A DNA stretch of 64,000 nucleotides from Gemmatimonadota bacterium (GCA_041390125.1 JAWKQN010000009.1:124001-188000), one strand, 5' to 3'. Shown: positions 1 to 8,930, numbered from the stretch's first letter. The notes: generated from the letters alone by a model not told the origin. Program-made: numbers and translations.

Positions 1-93
1 TGGGGCCCCTTCCTGGCCGTCAGCCTCTTCGTGGTCGTTCTGACCCTGGGGCTGGTCTACGAATGGAAGAAGGGAGGCCTGGAATGGGACTGA
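1..93 (+). CDS. nuoA: NADH-quinone oxidoreductase subunit A, C-terminal fragment
   Basis: Only the last 30 codons are inside the window. They encode one hydrophobic segment (about residues 4-19 of the fragment) followed by the motif VYEWKKGGLEWD, which is the conserved end of NuoA, a small membrane subunit at the junction of the peripheral and membrane arms of complex I. The stop codon overlaps the chosen nuoB start by ten bases, and the downstream genes follow the standard nuo order. The promoter of the operon must lie upstream of this window. Confidence 0.85.
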   Translation, partial: WGPFLAVSLFVVVLTLGLVYEWKKGGLEWD

Positions 94-752
94 ATCCCAC
101 GGACGTGAAAGGGCAGGGCATCGTCGGGGAAGGAAGCCCGACGTTCCTGACCACCAAGCTGGACTTCGTCATCAACTGGGCGCGGCGCAACTCGCTGTGG
201 CCCATGCCGTTCGGAACCGCCTGCTGCGCCATCGAGATGATGGCCTCGGCGGCCAGCAACTTCGACCTGGCGCGCTTCGGGATGGAGCGTATGTCGTTCA
301 GCCCGCGCCAGGCGGACGTGCTCATCTGCGCGGGGCGGGTGCCCTACAAGCTCGCGCCCGTGCTGCGGCGCATCTGGGACCAGATGCCGCAGCCCAAGTG
401 GTGCGTGTCGATGGGCGCCTGCGCCAGCTCGGGCGGGGTGTTCGACGTCTATTCGATGGTGCAGGGGATCGACACCATCATCCCCGTGGATGTCTACGTC
501 CCTGGCTGCCCGCCGCGGCCCGAGGGCCTCATCTACGGCCTCATGATGATCCAGGAGAAGATCCGCGAGGAGAGCCTGACCCATCGCGACGTCCTGCGGG
601 CCGAGGAGGCCATGGCGGCCGGCCGGCCGCGTGCGTCCGAGCAGCAGGTCGTGGAGCTGACCGGTCCCTTCGGCAACTCCACCCGTCAGAACCGGGTCAG
701 CGGCCTCGTGGAGACGGACGCGCAGAGCCGACCCAAGGACCGCATTCCGTGA
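84..752 (+). CDS. nuoB: NADH-quinone oxidoreductase subunit B
   Basis: Peripheral-arm subunit of 222 aa that carries iron-sulfur cluster N2, the last electron carrier before quinone. The cluster ligands are visible: the adjacent cysteines in FGTACCAIEMM, the cysteine in GACASSGG and the one in PGCPPRPE. The frame is open from base 63, but the ATG at 84 is preferred: it has GGGAGG at 72-77 at good spacing, and it gives the usual nuoA-nuoB overlap. The last 50 or so residues (after the IYGLMMIQEKI helix) form a polar tail longer than in E. coli. It sits second in a complete nuo operon, so its role is not in doubt. Confidence 0.95.
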   Translation: MGLNPTDVKGQGIVGEGSPTFLTTKLDFVINWARRNSLWPMPFGTACCAIEMMASAASNFDLARFGMERMSFSPRQADVLICAGRVPYKLAPVLRRIWDQMPQPKWCVSMGACASSGGVFDVYSMVQGIDTIIPVDVYVPGCPPRPEGLIYGLMMIQEKIREESLTHRDVLRAEEAMAAGRPRASEQQVVELTGPFGNSTRQNRVSGLVETDAQSRPKDRIP

Positions 753-768
753 CCCACGGAGGGTGGAC

Positions 769-1461
769 ATGAGCGCCGAAGCACGTCGTCCCGACTTCAG
801 CCACGTCTCGGCCGGTCCGACGCGCCCGGGGATTCCCCAGGCCGCCGTGCCCCCGGCCGGAGCCGCGCCCTCGGGCCACCCGTCGGTCGAGGCGCTGCTG
901 GCGCACTTCGCCGACGCGGTCGTGCGTCATGAGGTCTGCTCGGGCGACCAGGACGTCGTCTACGTGGCTCCCGACCGGAACGTGGAGATCCTCACGTTCC
1001 TGAAGACGGATCCGGATCAGCACTACGACTTCCTCGCGGACGTCACCGCCGTGGACTACGGCGGCGGCGCGCCCCTGCAGGTCGTGTATCAACTCTGGTC
1101 GATCCCGCATCGGCGCGGGCTGCGGGTCAAGTGCGAGCTGGCGCTCGAGGCGCTGCACATCCGCTCGGTCGTGCCGCTGTGGAGATCCGCCGACTGGCTG
1201 GAGCGCGAGGTGTACGACCTGTTCGGGATCACCTTCGAGGGACACCCGGACCTGCGGCGCATCCTGATGCCGGAGACCTACGCGGAGGGGCATCCCCTGC
1301 GGAAGGACTTCCCGCTGCGCGGCCGCTTCTCGCGGGCCGAGCAGACCCGCCGTGCGCTGCAGCAGGACGATCCCTACGCCGACTACACGTCGTTCGAAGC
1401 GGGTGCGGGCGGTGCACCTCAGCTCGTGGGCCCGCAGCCGGACGACGGAGATTCGAGATGA
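769..1461 (+). CDS. nuoC: NADH-quinone oxidoreductase subunit C
   Basis: 30-kDa-type subunit of complex I, 230 aa, which scaffolds NuoD and NuoB in the quinone-reducing module. The family signature is clear in the centre (AVDYGGGAPLQVVYQL, then WLEREVYDLFGITFEGHPDLRRILMP in pieces). The first 40 residues are a proline/alanine-rich extension with no family counterpart. A GTG at 763 is in frame, but the ATG at 769 has GGAGG at 758-762 and was chosen. The stop overlaps the nuoD start as ATGA, so C and D are separate, coupled genes and not the fused NuoCD of E. coli. Confidence 0.93.
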   Translation: MSAEARRPDFSHVSAGPTRPGIPQAAVPPAGAAPSGHPSVEALLAHFADAVVRHEVCSGDQDVVYVAPDRNVEILTFLKTDPDQHYDFLADVTAVDYGGGAPLQVVYQLWSIPHRRGLRVKCELALEALHIRSVVPLWRSADWLEREVYDLFGITFEGHPDLRRILMPETYAEGHPLRKDFPLRGRFSRAEQTRRALQQDDPYADYTSFEAGAGGAPQLVGPQPDDGDSR

Positions 1462-2735
1462 GCAACCGTACCGTCGAATACGCGGTGACCCGCGGTCCCG
1501 AGCTGGGCGTGGACGGACGTCCCGCCTGGGGGCCGCTGGCACCGGTGGACGCACCCGAGCCCGAACTGGGCTCGGAGCACATGCTGATCAACATCGGTCC
1601 GCAGCACCCCGCCACCCACGGCGTGCTACGCCTCGTGTGTGAGCTGGACGGGGAGACCGTGGTCAAGGTCATTCCCCACATCGGGTACCTGCATTCGTCC
1701 TTCGAGAAGCTGGGCGAGTACCGCACCTGGAATCAGATCGTCCCGCTGACCGACCGCATGGACTATCTGGCGCCGTTGATCTACAACTGCGCCTACGCCA
1801 TGGCCGTCGAGAAGCTCATGGGCATCGAGGTCACCGAACGCTGCAAGGTCGTACGGGTGATCTGCATGGAGATGGATCGCATCTTCAGCCACCTGCTGTG
1901 GCTGGGGACCACCGCCATCGACGTGGGGGCCTTCACACCGTTCCTGTACTGCTTCCAGCAGCGTGAGAAGATCTACAAGCTGCACGAGGCCCTGACCGGC
2001 GCCCGCATCACCACGTCCGCCACCCGCATCGGCGGCATGATGGCGGATCTACCGGAAGGCTGGACCGACGGGCTGCGCGACTTCCTGCAACACTTCCCGA
2101 CCACGCTGGACGAGGTCGATCGGCTCCTTACGAACAACGCCATCCACCTGGGGCGGACCCAGGACGTCGGCGTGATCTCGGCCGACGACGCCGTGAACTA
2201 CGGCTTCAGCGGCCCCAACCTGCGGGCGTCGGGCGTCACGTACGACATCCGCAAGGACAAGCCGTACTACGACTACGAGACGTACGACTTCGAGGTCCCG
2301 GTCGGCACGCACGGCGACTGCTACGACCGATACCTCGTGCGCTTCGAGGAGATGCGGCAGAGCGTGCGTATCCTGCACCAGGCGCTCGAGCGACTGCCCG
2401 GTGGCCCGATCAACGTGGAGGACCCTCGGATCTCGCTGCCATCCAAGACGGACTGCATGAACGACATGGAGTCCATGATCCATCACTTCAAGTTGATCAT
2501 GGAAGGCATCAAGGCGCCGCCCGGCGACTGCTACTTCGCCGTCGAAGGGTCCAAGGGTGAGCTGGGCATGTACCTGGCGTCGGACGGGGGGAGCAAGCCG
2601 GTGCGCTGGCGGATCCGCCCGCCGTCCTTCGTGAACCTGTCCGTCATCCCCAAGCTGGCCGAAGGCCACCTGGTGTCCGACCTGATCATGATCAATGCGA
2701 GCCTGGACATCGTGCTGGGGGAGATCGACCGGTGA
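1458..2735 (+). CDS. nuoD: NADH-quinone oxidoreductase subunit D
   Basis: 49-kDa-type subunit, 425 aa, which forms most of the quinone cavity with NuoB. The conserved GPQHPATHGVLRL loop carries the histidine that contacts the quinone head group, and the LTDRMDYLAPL segment carries the conserved tyrosine. The C-terminus ends in the family motif LDIVLGEIDR. The frame is open far upstream (from 1131) but only as a shadow of nuoC; the ATG at 1458 that overlaps the nuoC stop is the sensible start. The first 40 residues before the quinone loop are a little longer than in E. coli. Confidence 0.95.
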   Translation: MSNRTVEYAVTRGPELGVDGRPAWGPLAPVDAPEPELGSEHMLINIGPQHPATHGVLRLVCELDGETVVKVIPHIGYLHSSFEKLGEYRTWNQIVPLTDRMDYLAPLIYNCAYAMAVEKLMGIEVTERCKVVRVICMEMDRIFSHLLWLGTTAIDVGAFTPFLYCFQQREKIYKLHEALTGARITTSATRIGGMMADLPEGWTDGLRDFLQHFPTTLDEVDRLLTNNAIHLGRTQDVGVISADDAVNYGFSGPNLRASGVTYDIRKDKPYYDYETYDFEVPVGTHGDCYDRYLVRFEEMRQSVRILHQALERLPGGPINVEDPRISLPSKTDCMNDMESMIHHFKLIMEGIKAPPGDCYFAVEGSKGELGMYLASDGGSKPVRWRIRPPSFVNLSVIPKLAEGHLVSDLIMINASLDIVLGEIDR

Positions 2736-3394
2736 GCGCGGGTAGCGACGTCCCCTTCCGGAACCCGGGGTGGGCCGGGAACACCGGCGAGTTCGATCTG
2801 GCCGAGGAGCAGGTGCGTGGCGACAGCTACGTCGGCCTGCGCCCGCTGGACGGAGGCCATCCCTCCGTCTCCGCCAGCTACCCCTACATGAAGGTGGAGA
2901 AGCACCCGGAGGCGCCGCTGTTCGAGGGCCCGTTCCAGGCGCGCTTCGAGAAGATCCGCACGCGCTATCCCAACGCCCGCGCGGCACTCCTGCCGTCGCT
3001 GAATCTCGCGCAGGAGGTGCGGGGGCACGTGTCGCCCGAAACCATGGACGAAGTCGCGCGGCTGCTCGGCCTTCCCGAGGCATACGTGCGAGGTGTCGCC
3101 ACCTTCTACACCATGTACAACAAGCGGCCCGTCGGCCGCTTCCTGGTGCAGGTGTGCACCAACATCTCCTGCAACCTCTGTGGCGCGGAGGACGTGCTGG
3201 CCGCGTTCCTCGAGCACGCCGACACCGAGCTCGGTCTGACCAGCGCAGACGGGGACTTCACGGTCGTGGAGGCCGAGTGCCTGGCGGCTTGCGGATTCCC
3301 GACCTGCGTGCAGGTCAACTCGCGCTACTACGAGAACGTCACCGCCGAGCAGGTGCCGGAGTTGATGGCACGCCTGCGCGAGCGGGGGGAATGA
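2732..3394 (+). CDS. nuoE: NADH-quinone oxidoreductase subunit E (24 kDa, 2Fe-2S)
   Basis: Subunit of the NADH-dehydrogenase module, 220 aa, holding 2Fe-2S cluster N1a. The four cysteine ligands are visible in VCTNISC and ECLAACGFPTC. The thioredoxin-like core starts near residue 65. The first 60 residues are an extension beyond the usual 160-170 aa length, and their function is unknown. Translation starts at a GTG that overlaps the nuoD stop (GTGA). The usual AP after the last ligand motif is replaced by PT, a conservative local change. Confidence 0.93.
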   Translation: MSAGSDVPFRNPGWAGNTGEFDLAEEQVRGDSYVGLRPLDGGHPSVSASYPYMKVEKHPEAPLFEGPFQARFEKIRTRYPNARAALLPSLNLAQEVRGHVSPETMDEVARLLGLPEAYVRGVATFYTMYNKRPVGRFLVQVCTNISCNLCGAEDVLAAFLEHADTELGLTSADGDFTVVEAECLAACGFPTCVQVNSRYYENVTAEQVPELMARLRERGE

Positions 3395-3397
3395 GCG

Positions 3398-4690
3398 ATG
3401 GCCTACCCGTACCGACATCCGAGTGAGGTCCGGCTGCTCAGCGAGCACTTCGGTGATCCCGAGGCGCGCTCGCTGGCGTCCTGGCAGGCGCGCGGGGGCT
3501 ACAAGGGGCTGAAGCGGGCGCTGGAGCTGGGCCGCGAGAAGGTGATCGACGAGGTGAAGGCCTCCGGTCTGCGCGGTCGCGGCGGTGCCGGCTTCCCGAC
3601 CGGCGTGAAGTGGGGCTTCATGCCCAAGAACAGCGGCAAGCCCCACTACCTCTGCTGCAACGCGGACGAATCCGAGCCGGGGACCTTCAAGGATCGCGAG
3701 CTGATCCGGTGGACCCCGCACCAGCTCATCGAGGGGTGCCTGATCGGTGCCTACGCCATCGGGGCGCAGCATGCCTACATCTACCTGCGAGGGGAGTTCT
3801 TCGAGGCCACGCAGGTGTTGGCCAAGGCCGTGGAGGAAGCCTACGCAGCCGGGCTGGCGGGTGAGGACGTTCTGGGCTCCGGCGAGCGGCTCGACGTCAC
3901 CCTGCACGTGGGCGCGGGCGCCTACATCTGCGGTGAAGAGACCGGTCTGATGAACTCGTTGGAGGGCCGCCGCGGCCAGCCGCGCGTGAAGCCTCCGTTC
4001 CCGGCGGCCGTGGGCGCCTTCGGGATGCCCACGACGATCAACAACGTGGAGACGCTGTGCGCGGTGCCCCACATCGTCCTGAACGGCGGTGCGTGGTACC
4101 GGCAGTGGGGCACGGAGAAGAGCCCCGGCACCAAGCTCTTCTGCGTGAGCGGGCACGTGAAGCGCCCCGGCAACTACGAGCTTCCCCTGGGCTTCCCGTT
4201 GATGGACCTCATCAACGACGTCTGCGGAGGCATGCGGGAGGGCCGGACCCTCAAGGCGGTCATCCCGGGTGGCTCCTCGGTTCCGCTGATGAACGTGGAC
4301 GACTGTCAGACCTGCGCGCTCGACTACGAAGGCGTGGCGGCCTGCGGGTCCATGCTGGGCTGCGCGTCCGTGATCATCATGGACGACTCGACCGACATCG
4401 TTCGACAAGTCCGTCGCATGGTGCAGTTCTACGCCCACGAGTCCTGCGGGCAGTGCACGCCGTGCCGGGAAGGGACCGCGTGGATGACCAGGGTCCTCCA
4501 GCGCATCGAGGACGGCCGCGGCACCGAGGAAGACCTCGACACGCTGCTGGAGATGAGCGAGCAGATGACCGGGACCACCATCTGCGTGCTGTCGGATTCG
4601 GCCGCCGCACCTGTCGTCTCCTCCATCGCCAAGTTCAAGGACGAGTACCTCGCGCTCATCCGCAGGGGTGAGCGGGTGGGTGCGGCGTGA
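3398..4690 (+). CDS. nuoF: NADH-quinone oxidoreductase subunit F (NADH/FMN-binding)
   Basis: The subunit that binds NADH and FMN and starts electron transfer, 430 aa. The glycine-rich FMN loop RGRGGAGFPTG lies around residues 54-65, and NADESEPGTFKDRE forms part of the nucleotide site. The 4Fe-4S cluster N3 ligands are Cys350, Cys353 and Cys356 in SCGQCTPC, plus Cys396. Length and motif spacing match the family. The ATG lies 4 bases after the nuoE stop and is preceded by a GGGGGA ribosome site. Confidence 0.96.
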   Translation: MAYPYRHPSEVRLLSEHFGDPEARSLASWQARGGYKGLKRALELGREKVIDEVKASGLRGRGGAGFPTGVKWGFMPKNSGKPHYLCCNADESEPGTFKDRELIRWTPHQLIEGCLIGAYAIGAQHAYIYLRGEFFEATQVLAKAVEEAYAAGLAGEDVLGSGERLDVTLHVGAGAYICGEETGLMNSLEGRRGQPRVKPPFPAAVGAFGMPTTINNVETLCAVPHIVLNGGAWYRQWGTEKSPGTKLFCVSGHVKRPGNYELPLGFPLMDLINDVCGGMREGRTLKAVIPGGSSVPLMNVDDCQTCALDYEGVAACGSMLGCASVIIMDDSTDIVRQVRRMVQFYAHESCGQCTPCREGTAWMTRVLQRIEDGRGTEEDLDTLLEMSEQMTGTTICVLSDSAAAPVVSSIAKFKDEYLALIRRGERVGAA

Positions 4691-4709
4691 TCACCGCATA
4701 CGGGATCTC

Positions 4710-6317
4710 ATGAGCGACAACGGCACGACGGAGACGGTCACGCTCACCATCGACGGCCGCGAGGTGTCGGTGCCCAAGGGCACCACCCTGCTCGAGGCTG
4801 CCCAGTCGATGGGGACGACCGTCCCCCATTACTGCTACCATCCCGGGCTCTCGTCCCCGGCCATGTGCCGGCTCTGCCTCGTCGAGGTGGAAGGCGCGCC
4901 CAAGCTGCAGCCCTCCTGCGTCACCCAGGCCATGCCGGGGCAGGTCGTGCACACGCACAGCGACAAGTCGCTGGACATGCGGCGTGGCGTCCTCGAGTTC
5001 TATCTGGTCAATCACCCACTCGACTGCCCCATCTGCGATCAGTCGGGTGAGTGCAAGCTCCAGGACTACGTCAACAAGGAAGGGCGGGGCCACGGACGCA
5101 GCCGCGAGCCCAAGCGCATCTTCGGTCGTGACGATTTCGGCGGAGATGTGCTCTTCTACGGGGATCGCTGCGTGATGTGCACGCGTTGCGTGCGCTTCAT
5201 GGACGAGGTCCACCGCGATACACGCCTGACGGTCGTGGAGCGGGGCGGCCGCTCGGTGATCGACACGTTCTTCGAGCGGGGGCTGGAGGGGGCCGCGTTC
5301 GCGGGCAACATCGTCGACATCTGTCCGGTAGGCGCGCTGGTCTCCAAGGACTTCCTGCACAAGGCAAGGGCCTGGGACCTGGACCATACGCCGTCCGTGT
5401 GCCCCAACTGCAGCCAGGGCTGCAACATCGAGCTGCATACCCGCGACAATCTCGTGCAGCGCTTGAAGCCACGCGAGAATCCGCAGGTCAACAGCTTCTG
5501 GATGTGCGACTACGGTCGACTCCGCTACGAGTGGATCAACCATGCCGACCGCCTGGAGGTGCCGCGGGTGCGGCGCGGCACCGGCCTGGTGGCCACCGAC
5601 TGGAGCGACGCCCTGGGCGCACTCTACGAGCGGGTCGCAGCCGGGAACGGCGGACCGGTCACGCTGATCGCGAGCCCGCTGGCCTCCAATGAAGATCTCG
5701 CCGCCCTCCGGCGCTTCGGCGAGACGCTGGGCGGCGCGTCCACCCGTGTCTACCGCTCGCGTCGAACCGCCGAGGAGATCCCCCTGCCGGGGTTCCCCGC
5801 GCTGGTGCGGCGGGGACAGCTCACGCCCAACGAACGCGGCGCCGACGTGCTGGGCTTCACCCGCACCGGGGACGACGACGGCAAGGGCGGCCTGGAGGCG
5901 ATACGTGGGGGCACGGTGGTGATCCTCGGAGATCCCCTCGTGGATCTGCCCCCCGGTCAGCTGGAGGGTGCGGACCTGGTCCTCTACCTCGGCTGGTACC
6001 CCTCCGGTGTGGAAGCCGCCGCGGACTTCGTGCTGCCCATCTGCACGTTCGCGGAGATGGACGGGACCTTCACCAACCACGAAGGGCGCGTGCAGCGCTT
6101 CCACAAGGGCCTGGACGAGCCGGGCGCGGCGCGGCCCGCCTGGTTCGTGCTCGGGGCCGTCGAGGCTGCGCTGGGAGACACGGAGTCGCCCGCGCGGGTG
6201 GATCTGGCGTTCGAGCGAGCCGGTCAGGTGGCCCCCGAGTTCCGTGGCCTCACGTACCTCGAGATCGGCGACCGCGGCGCGCTGCTGAACGAACCCATCG
6301 AGCTGGCGAGAGGATAG
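4710..6317 (+). CDS. nuoG: NADH-quinone oxidoreductase subunit G, short form
   Basis: Iron-sulfur subunit of 535 aa. In order it has a 2Fe-2S ferredoxin domain (cysteines in HYCYHPG, MCRLC and PSCVTQ), a His/Cys 4Fe-4S site (NHPLDCPICDQSGEC), a ferredoxin-type site (CVMCTRC with DICPVGAL) and a further CPNCSQGC...WMCDYGR set that corresponds to the extra cluster N7. The molybdopterin-oxidoreductase-like part is much shorter than in E. coli NuoG (about 900 aa) or Thermus Nqo3 (about 780 aa). The start at 4710 gives MSDNGTTETVTLTIDG; an in-frame upstream ATG/GTG would add 14 poorly conserved residues inside the nuoF end. It is intact and ends directly before nuoH. Confidence 0.93.
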   Translation: MSDNGTTETVTLTIDGREVSVPKGTTLLEAAQSMGTTVPHYCYHPGLSSPAMCRLCLVEVEGAPKLQPSCVTQAMPGQVVHTHSDKSLDMRRGVLEFYLVNHPLDCPICDQSGECKLQDYVNKEGRGHGRSREPKRIFGRDDFGGDVLFYGDRCVMCTRCVRFMDEVHRDTRLTVVERGGRSVIDTFFERGLEGAAFAGNIVDICPVGALVSKDFLHKARAWDLDHTPSVCPNCSQGCNIELHTRDNLVQRLKPRENPQVNSFWMCDYGRLRYEWINHADRLEVPRVRRGTGLVATDWSDALGALYERVAAGNGGPVTLIASPLASNEDLAALRRFGETLGGASTRVYRSRRTAEEIPLPGFPALVRRGQLTPNERGADVLGFTRTGDDDGKGGLEAIRGGTVVILGDPLVDLPPGQLEGADLVLYLGWYPSGVEAAADFVLPICTFAEMDGTFTNHEGRVQRFHKGLDEPGAARPAWFVLGAVEAALGDTESPARVDLAFERAGQVAPEFRGLTYLEIGDRGALLNEPIELARG

Positions 6318-7610
6318 ATGGAGCCGATCACACTCGCGGACGGCCTGTGGTACTGGGTCGCGATGCTCATCAAGGTGATCGCGGGCTTCACAGCCGTGAT
6401 GGTGGGCGTGGCCTACACCACACTGGCGGAGCGCCGCATCTCCGCCTTCATCCAGGACCGCCTCGGGCCCAACCGTGTGGGCCCCTTCGGGCTTCTGCAG
6501 CCTATCGCAGACGGGATCAAGAACATTCTCAAGGAGGAGACGCTCCCGGCCACGTCGGCCAAGTTCTACTTCATCCTGGGCCCGATGCTCTCGGTGATCC
6601 CGGCGGTGGTGACCTGGGCGGTCATCCCGTTCGCGGCGCCGCTTCCCACGCCGGTCGGCGTCATCGACATGGTGGTCGCCGATCTGCCCATCGGGATCCT
6701 CTTCGTCCTGGCCTTCGCCTCCCTGGGTGTGTACGGCCTGTTCCTGGGTGGGTGGGCCTCCAACAACAAGTACGCCTTCCTGGGTGCGCTGCGCTCCTCT
6801 GCCCAGATGGTCAGCTACGAGGTCGCGCTCGGGTTGAGTCTGATCACGGTCCTGATGCTCGCCGGCAACGTGACCATGTCCCAGATCATCTGGCAGCAGC
6901 AGCAGCTGGACCTCTGGTTCGCACTGCCGCTGTCGCTCGGCTTCCTCTTCTTCATGATCTCGGCCTTTGCGGAGACCAACCGTCTCCCGTTCGACATGCC
7001 GGAGGCCGAGTCCGAGCTGGTGACCGGATACCACACCGAGTACTCGGCCATGAAGTTCTCGATGTTCTTCATCGCCGAGTACGCGCACGTGCTGACGTCC
7101 TCGGCCTTGATGGCCACCTTGTTCTTCGGCGGTTGGGATCTGCCCGGGCAGTGGGACGACGCGTTCTGGTACCAGGGCATGCTCATCTCGGGATTCGACG
7201 CCAGCGGCGCGCCCATCGCGGCAAATCCGGCCTGGTGGAAGACGCTCCTCACGCTGGGTGCGTTCACCGCCAAGACGCTGTTCTTCGTGGTGGTCTACAT
7301 CTGGGTGCGCTGGACGCTGCCCCGGTTCCGCTACGACCAGGTGATGAGCCTGGGCTGGAAGGTCATGCTCCCCGTCTCGCTCGCCTACACCATGCTCGTC
7401 GCCGGCACCATCCTGGTCCTGGACCAGCTGGGCGTGCAGTACGGGCTCGTGTTCGGGCTCGTGCTGTCCGGAGTGAGCCTCGCGGCGCTGCTGGCGTTCA
7501 TGTTCTTCCTCGATCGGGGACGCATCATCAAGGGCGCGGCGGCCAAGCCGGTCGTGCCTGAGCGAGACGTTCAACTGCTACCGCAGGCAGGGGGTGACGC
7601 ATGGCGGTAA
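6318..7610 (+). CDS. nuoH: NADH-quinone oxidoreductase subunit H
   Basis: Membrane subunit that joins the two arms of complex I and lines the quinone channel, 430 aa with about nine or more hydrophobic helices. Family hallmarks include ERRISAFIQDRLGPNRVGPFGLLQPIADGIK (read in two pieces) and the acidic loop AETNRLPFDMPEAESELVTGYHTEYS. It is about 100 aa longer than E. coli NuoH. The extra length lies in a loop around residues 265-300 and in a polar tail. The ATG directly follows the nuoG stop codon. Confidence 0.94.
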   Translation: MEPITLADGLWYWVAMLIKVIAGFTAVMVGVAYTTLAERRISAFIQDRLGPNRVGPFGLLQPIADGIKNILKEETLPATSAKFYFILGPMLSVIPAVVTWAVIPFAAPLPTPVGVIDMVVADLPIGILFVLAFASLGVYGLFLGGWASNNKYAFLGALRSSAQMVSYEVALGLSLITVLMLAGNVTMSQIIWQQQQLDLWFALPLSLGFLFFMISAFAETNRLPFDMPEAESELVTGYHTEYSAMKFSMFFIAEYAHVLTSSALMATLFFGGWDLPGQWDDAFWYQGMLISGFDASGAPIAANPAWWKTLLTLGAFTAKTLFFVVVYIWVRWTLPRFRYDQVMSLGWKVMLPVSLAYTMLVAGTILVLDQLGVQYGLVFGLVLSGVSLAALLAFMFFLDRGRIIKGAAAKPVVPERDVQLLPQAGGDAWR

Positions 7611-8101
7611 CGGTCAAGGTTCTCCGCCGGCCGGAGCCGGAGAAGAACTCGTACCTCAGGGCCACCCTGAAGGGGATGGCGCTGACGTTCAAGCACATGA
7701 TCCGGCCGGACAAGATCACGCAGCAGTATCCGGAGGAGCCGACGCAACTGTCGCCGCGTTGGCGAGGCACGCACCGGATGGAGGTCCACGCGGACGGGCG
7801 GCCCAAGTGCGTCGCGTGTGGCCTGTGCCCGACGGTCTGTCCGGCCAACTGCATCCGGCTCGTGGGCGGGGAGGACGACCAGGGCGTCCGGTATCCCATC
7901 GTCTACGAGATCGACGAGTTCCGCTGCATCTTCTGCGGGATGTGTCAGGAGGTGTGCCCCGTGGAGGCCATCCACGTCGGTCGCCACTTCGAGAACGCCG
8001 AGTACACGCGCGAGCGGTTCGTCTACGACCTGGACCGGCTGATGGATCAGGATCATCCGACGACGCTGCTCTGGGATCCTTCCGATCCCCGGTCCGAGTA
8101 A
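7601..8101 (+). CDS. nuoI: NADH-quinone oxidoreductase subunit I (two 4Fe-4S)
   Basis: Ferredoxin-like subunit, 166 aa, that carries clusters N6a and N6b between NuoG and NuoB. The two CxxCxxCxxxC(P) sets are Cys70-73-76-80 and Cys109-112-115-119, the expected arrangement. The N-terminal 45 residues (LKGMALTFKHM and so on) are the usual membrane-associated helix. The start overlaps the end of nuoH by ten bases and is preceded by GGGGTGA, so translation is probably coupled. Confidence 0.95.
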   Translation: MAVTVKVLRRPEPEKNSYLRATLKGMALTFKHMIRPDKITQQYPEEPTQLSPRWRGTHRMEVHADGRPKCVACGLCPTVCPANCIRLVGGEDDQGVRYPIVYEIDEFRCIFCGMCQEVCPVEAIHVGRHFENAEYTRERFVYDLDRLMDQDHPTTLLWDPSDPRSE

Positions 8102-8112
8102 GGAGCCCGTCC

Positions 8113-8631
8113 TTGGTCCAGATCCTCTTCTACGTGTTCGGCGCCATCGCCATCGGATGCGGCGTCGGGGTCGTGGTGGCGCGCAATCCGGTGGCCAGCC
8201 TGCTGGCAATGGTGGCGTCGCTGGCGAGCGTGGCCGGCATCTTCGTGCTGCTGGAGGCGCACTTCCTGGCGGCCATCCAGGTCCTGGTCTACGCCGGCGC
8301 CATCATGGTGCTGTTCCTTTTCGTGATCATGTTGCTGAACCTCGGGCACGAGGCCCGCTCCGACCTGCGCACCGGCGCGTGGATGATCGCGGGCTTCGCG
8401 CTCTGCGGTGGCGTGGTGGGCGCCGTGCTCACGGCGCTCGGACGATCGGACATGGATGGCACGACGGGCCCGGCCGCCCAGATGCTCGACGCCATGGTCC
8501 TGGAGAAGGGAGCCGTGGGCGTGATCGCCGATCCGTTGTTCACCACCTACGTGGTGCCGTTCGAGTTGACCGGCATCCTGCTCCTCATCGCGGTGGTCGG
8601 TGCCATCGCCCTGGCCAAGCGGAGGGTCTGA
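8113..8631 (+). CDS. nuoJ: NADH-quinone oxidoreductase subunit J (TTG start)
   Basis: Membrane subunit of 172 aa with five predicted hydrophobic helices. Family features are the early FGAIAIGCGVGVVVARNPV segment and the YAGAIMVLFLFVIMLLN helix. The frame is open far upstream only as a shadow of nuoI. No ATG or GTG fits, while TTG at 8113 is placed 7 bases after AGGAG (8101-8105) and yields the expected N-terminus (VQILFYVFG), so a TTG start is proposed. It is followed one base later by nuoK. Confidence 0.9.
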   Translation: MVQILFYVFGAIAIGCGVGVVVARNPVASLLAMVASLASVAGIFVLLEAHFLAAIQVLVYAGAIMVLFLFVIMLLNLGHEARSDLRTGAWMIAGFALCGGVVGAVLTALGRSDMDGTTGPAAQMLDAMVLEKGAVGVIADPLFTTYVVPFELTGILLLIAVVGAIALAKRRV

Positions 8632-8632
8632 C

Positions 8633-8926
8633 GTGGTCGTCCCGTCGCTCTGGGTGAGCGCCATCCTGTTCGCGATCGGCACGTTGGGCGTGATCGTCCG
8701 CCGCAACGCCATCATCATGTTCCTCAGCGTCGAGCTCCAGCTCAACGCCGTGAACCTCGCCTTCGTGGCCCTGTCCCGGCTGTGGGGCATCGACGGCCAG
8801 GTCTTCGTGTTCTTCGTGATGACGGTCGCCGCCGCCGAAGCGGCGGTCGGGCTCGCCATCATCATCTCCATCTTCCGCCACTACGAGACCGTCGACGTGG
8901 ACTCGTTCAATCAGCTGAAGTGGTAG
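8633..8926 (+). CDS. nuoK: NADH-quinone oxidoreductase subunit K
   Basis: Small membrane subunit of 97 aa with three transmembrane helices. The second helix carries the buried glutamate in FLSVELQLNAVNLAF, and the third carries the glutamate in AAAEAAVGLAI; both are conserved in the proton path. The GTG at 8633 follows GGAGG (8621-8625) and gives the normal family length. The longer open frame from 8600 would start inside the nuoJ coding end. Confidence 0.94.
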   Translation: MVVPSLWVSAILFAIGTLGVIVRRNAIIMFLSVELQLNAVNLAFVALSRLWGIDGQVFVFFVMTVAAAEAAVGLAIIISIFRHYETVDVDSFNQLKW

Positions 8927-8930
8927 GGCG

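Noticed and set aside
1131..1457. 109-codon upstream extension of NuoD inside nuoC
   Set aside because: Arginine/proline-rich, overlapping a certain gene; the ATGA overlap start at 1458 is clear.
4656..7574. 972-codon minus-strand open frame under nuoG and nuoH
   Set aside because: Both plus-strand genes are certain; the antisense frame has no motif.
7594..8112. In-frame upstream extension that would fuse another domain to NuoJ
   Set aside because: It is the shadow of nuoI in another frame. The TTG at 8113 with AGGAG upstream gives the normal NuoJ.
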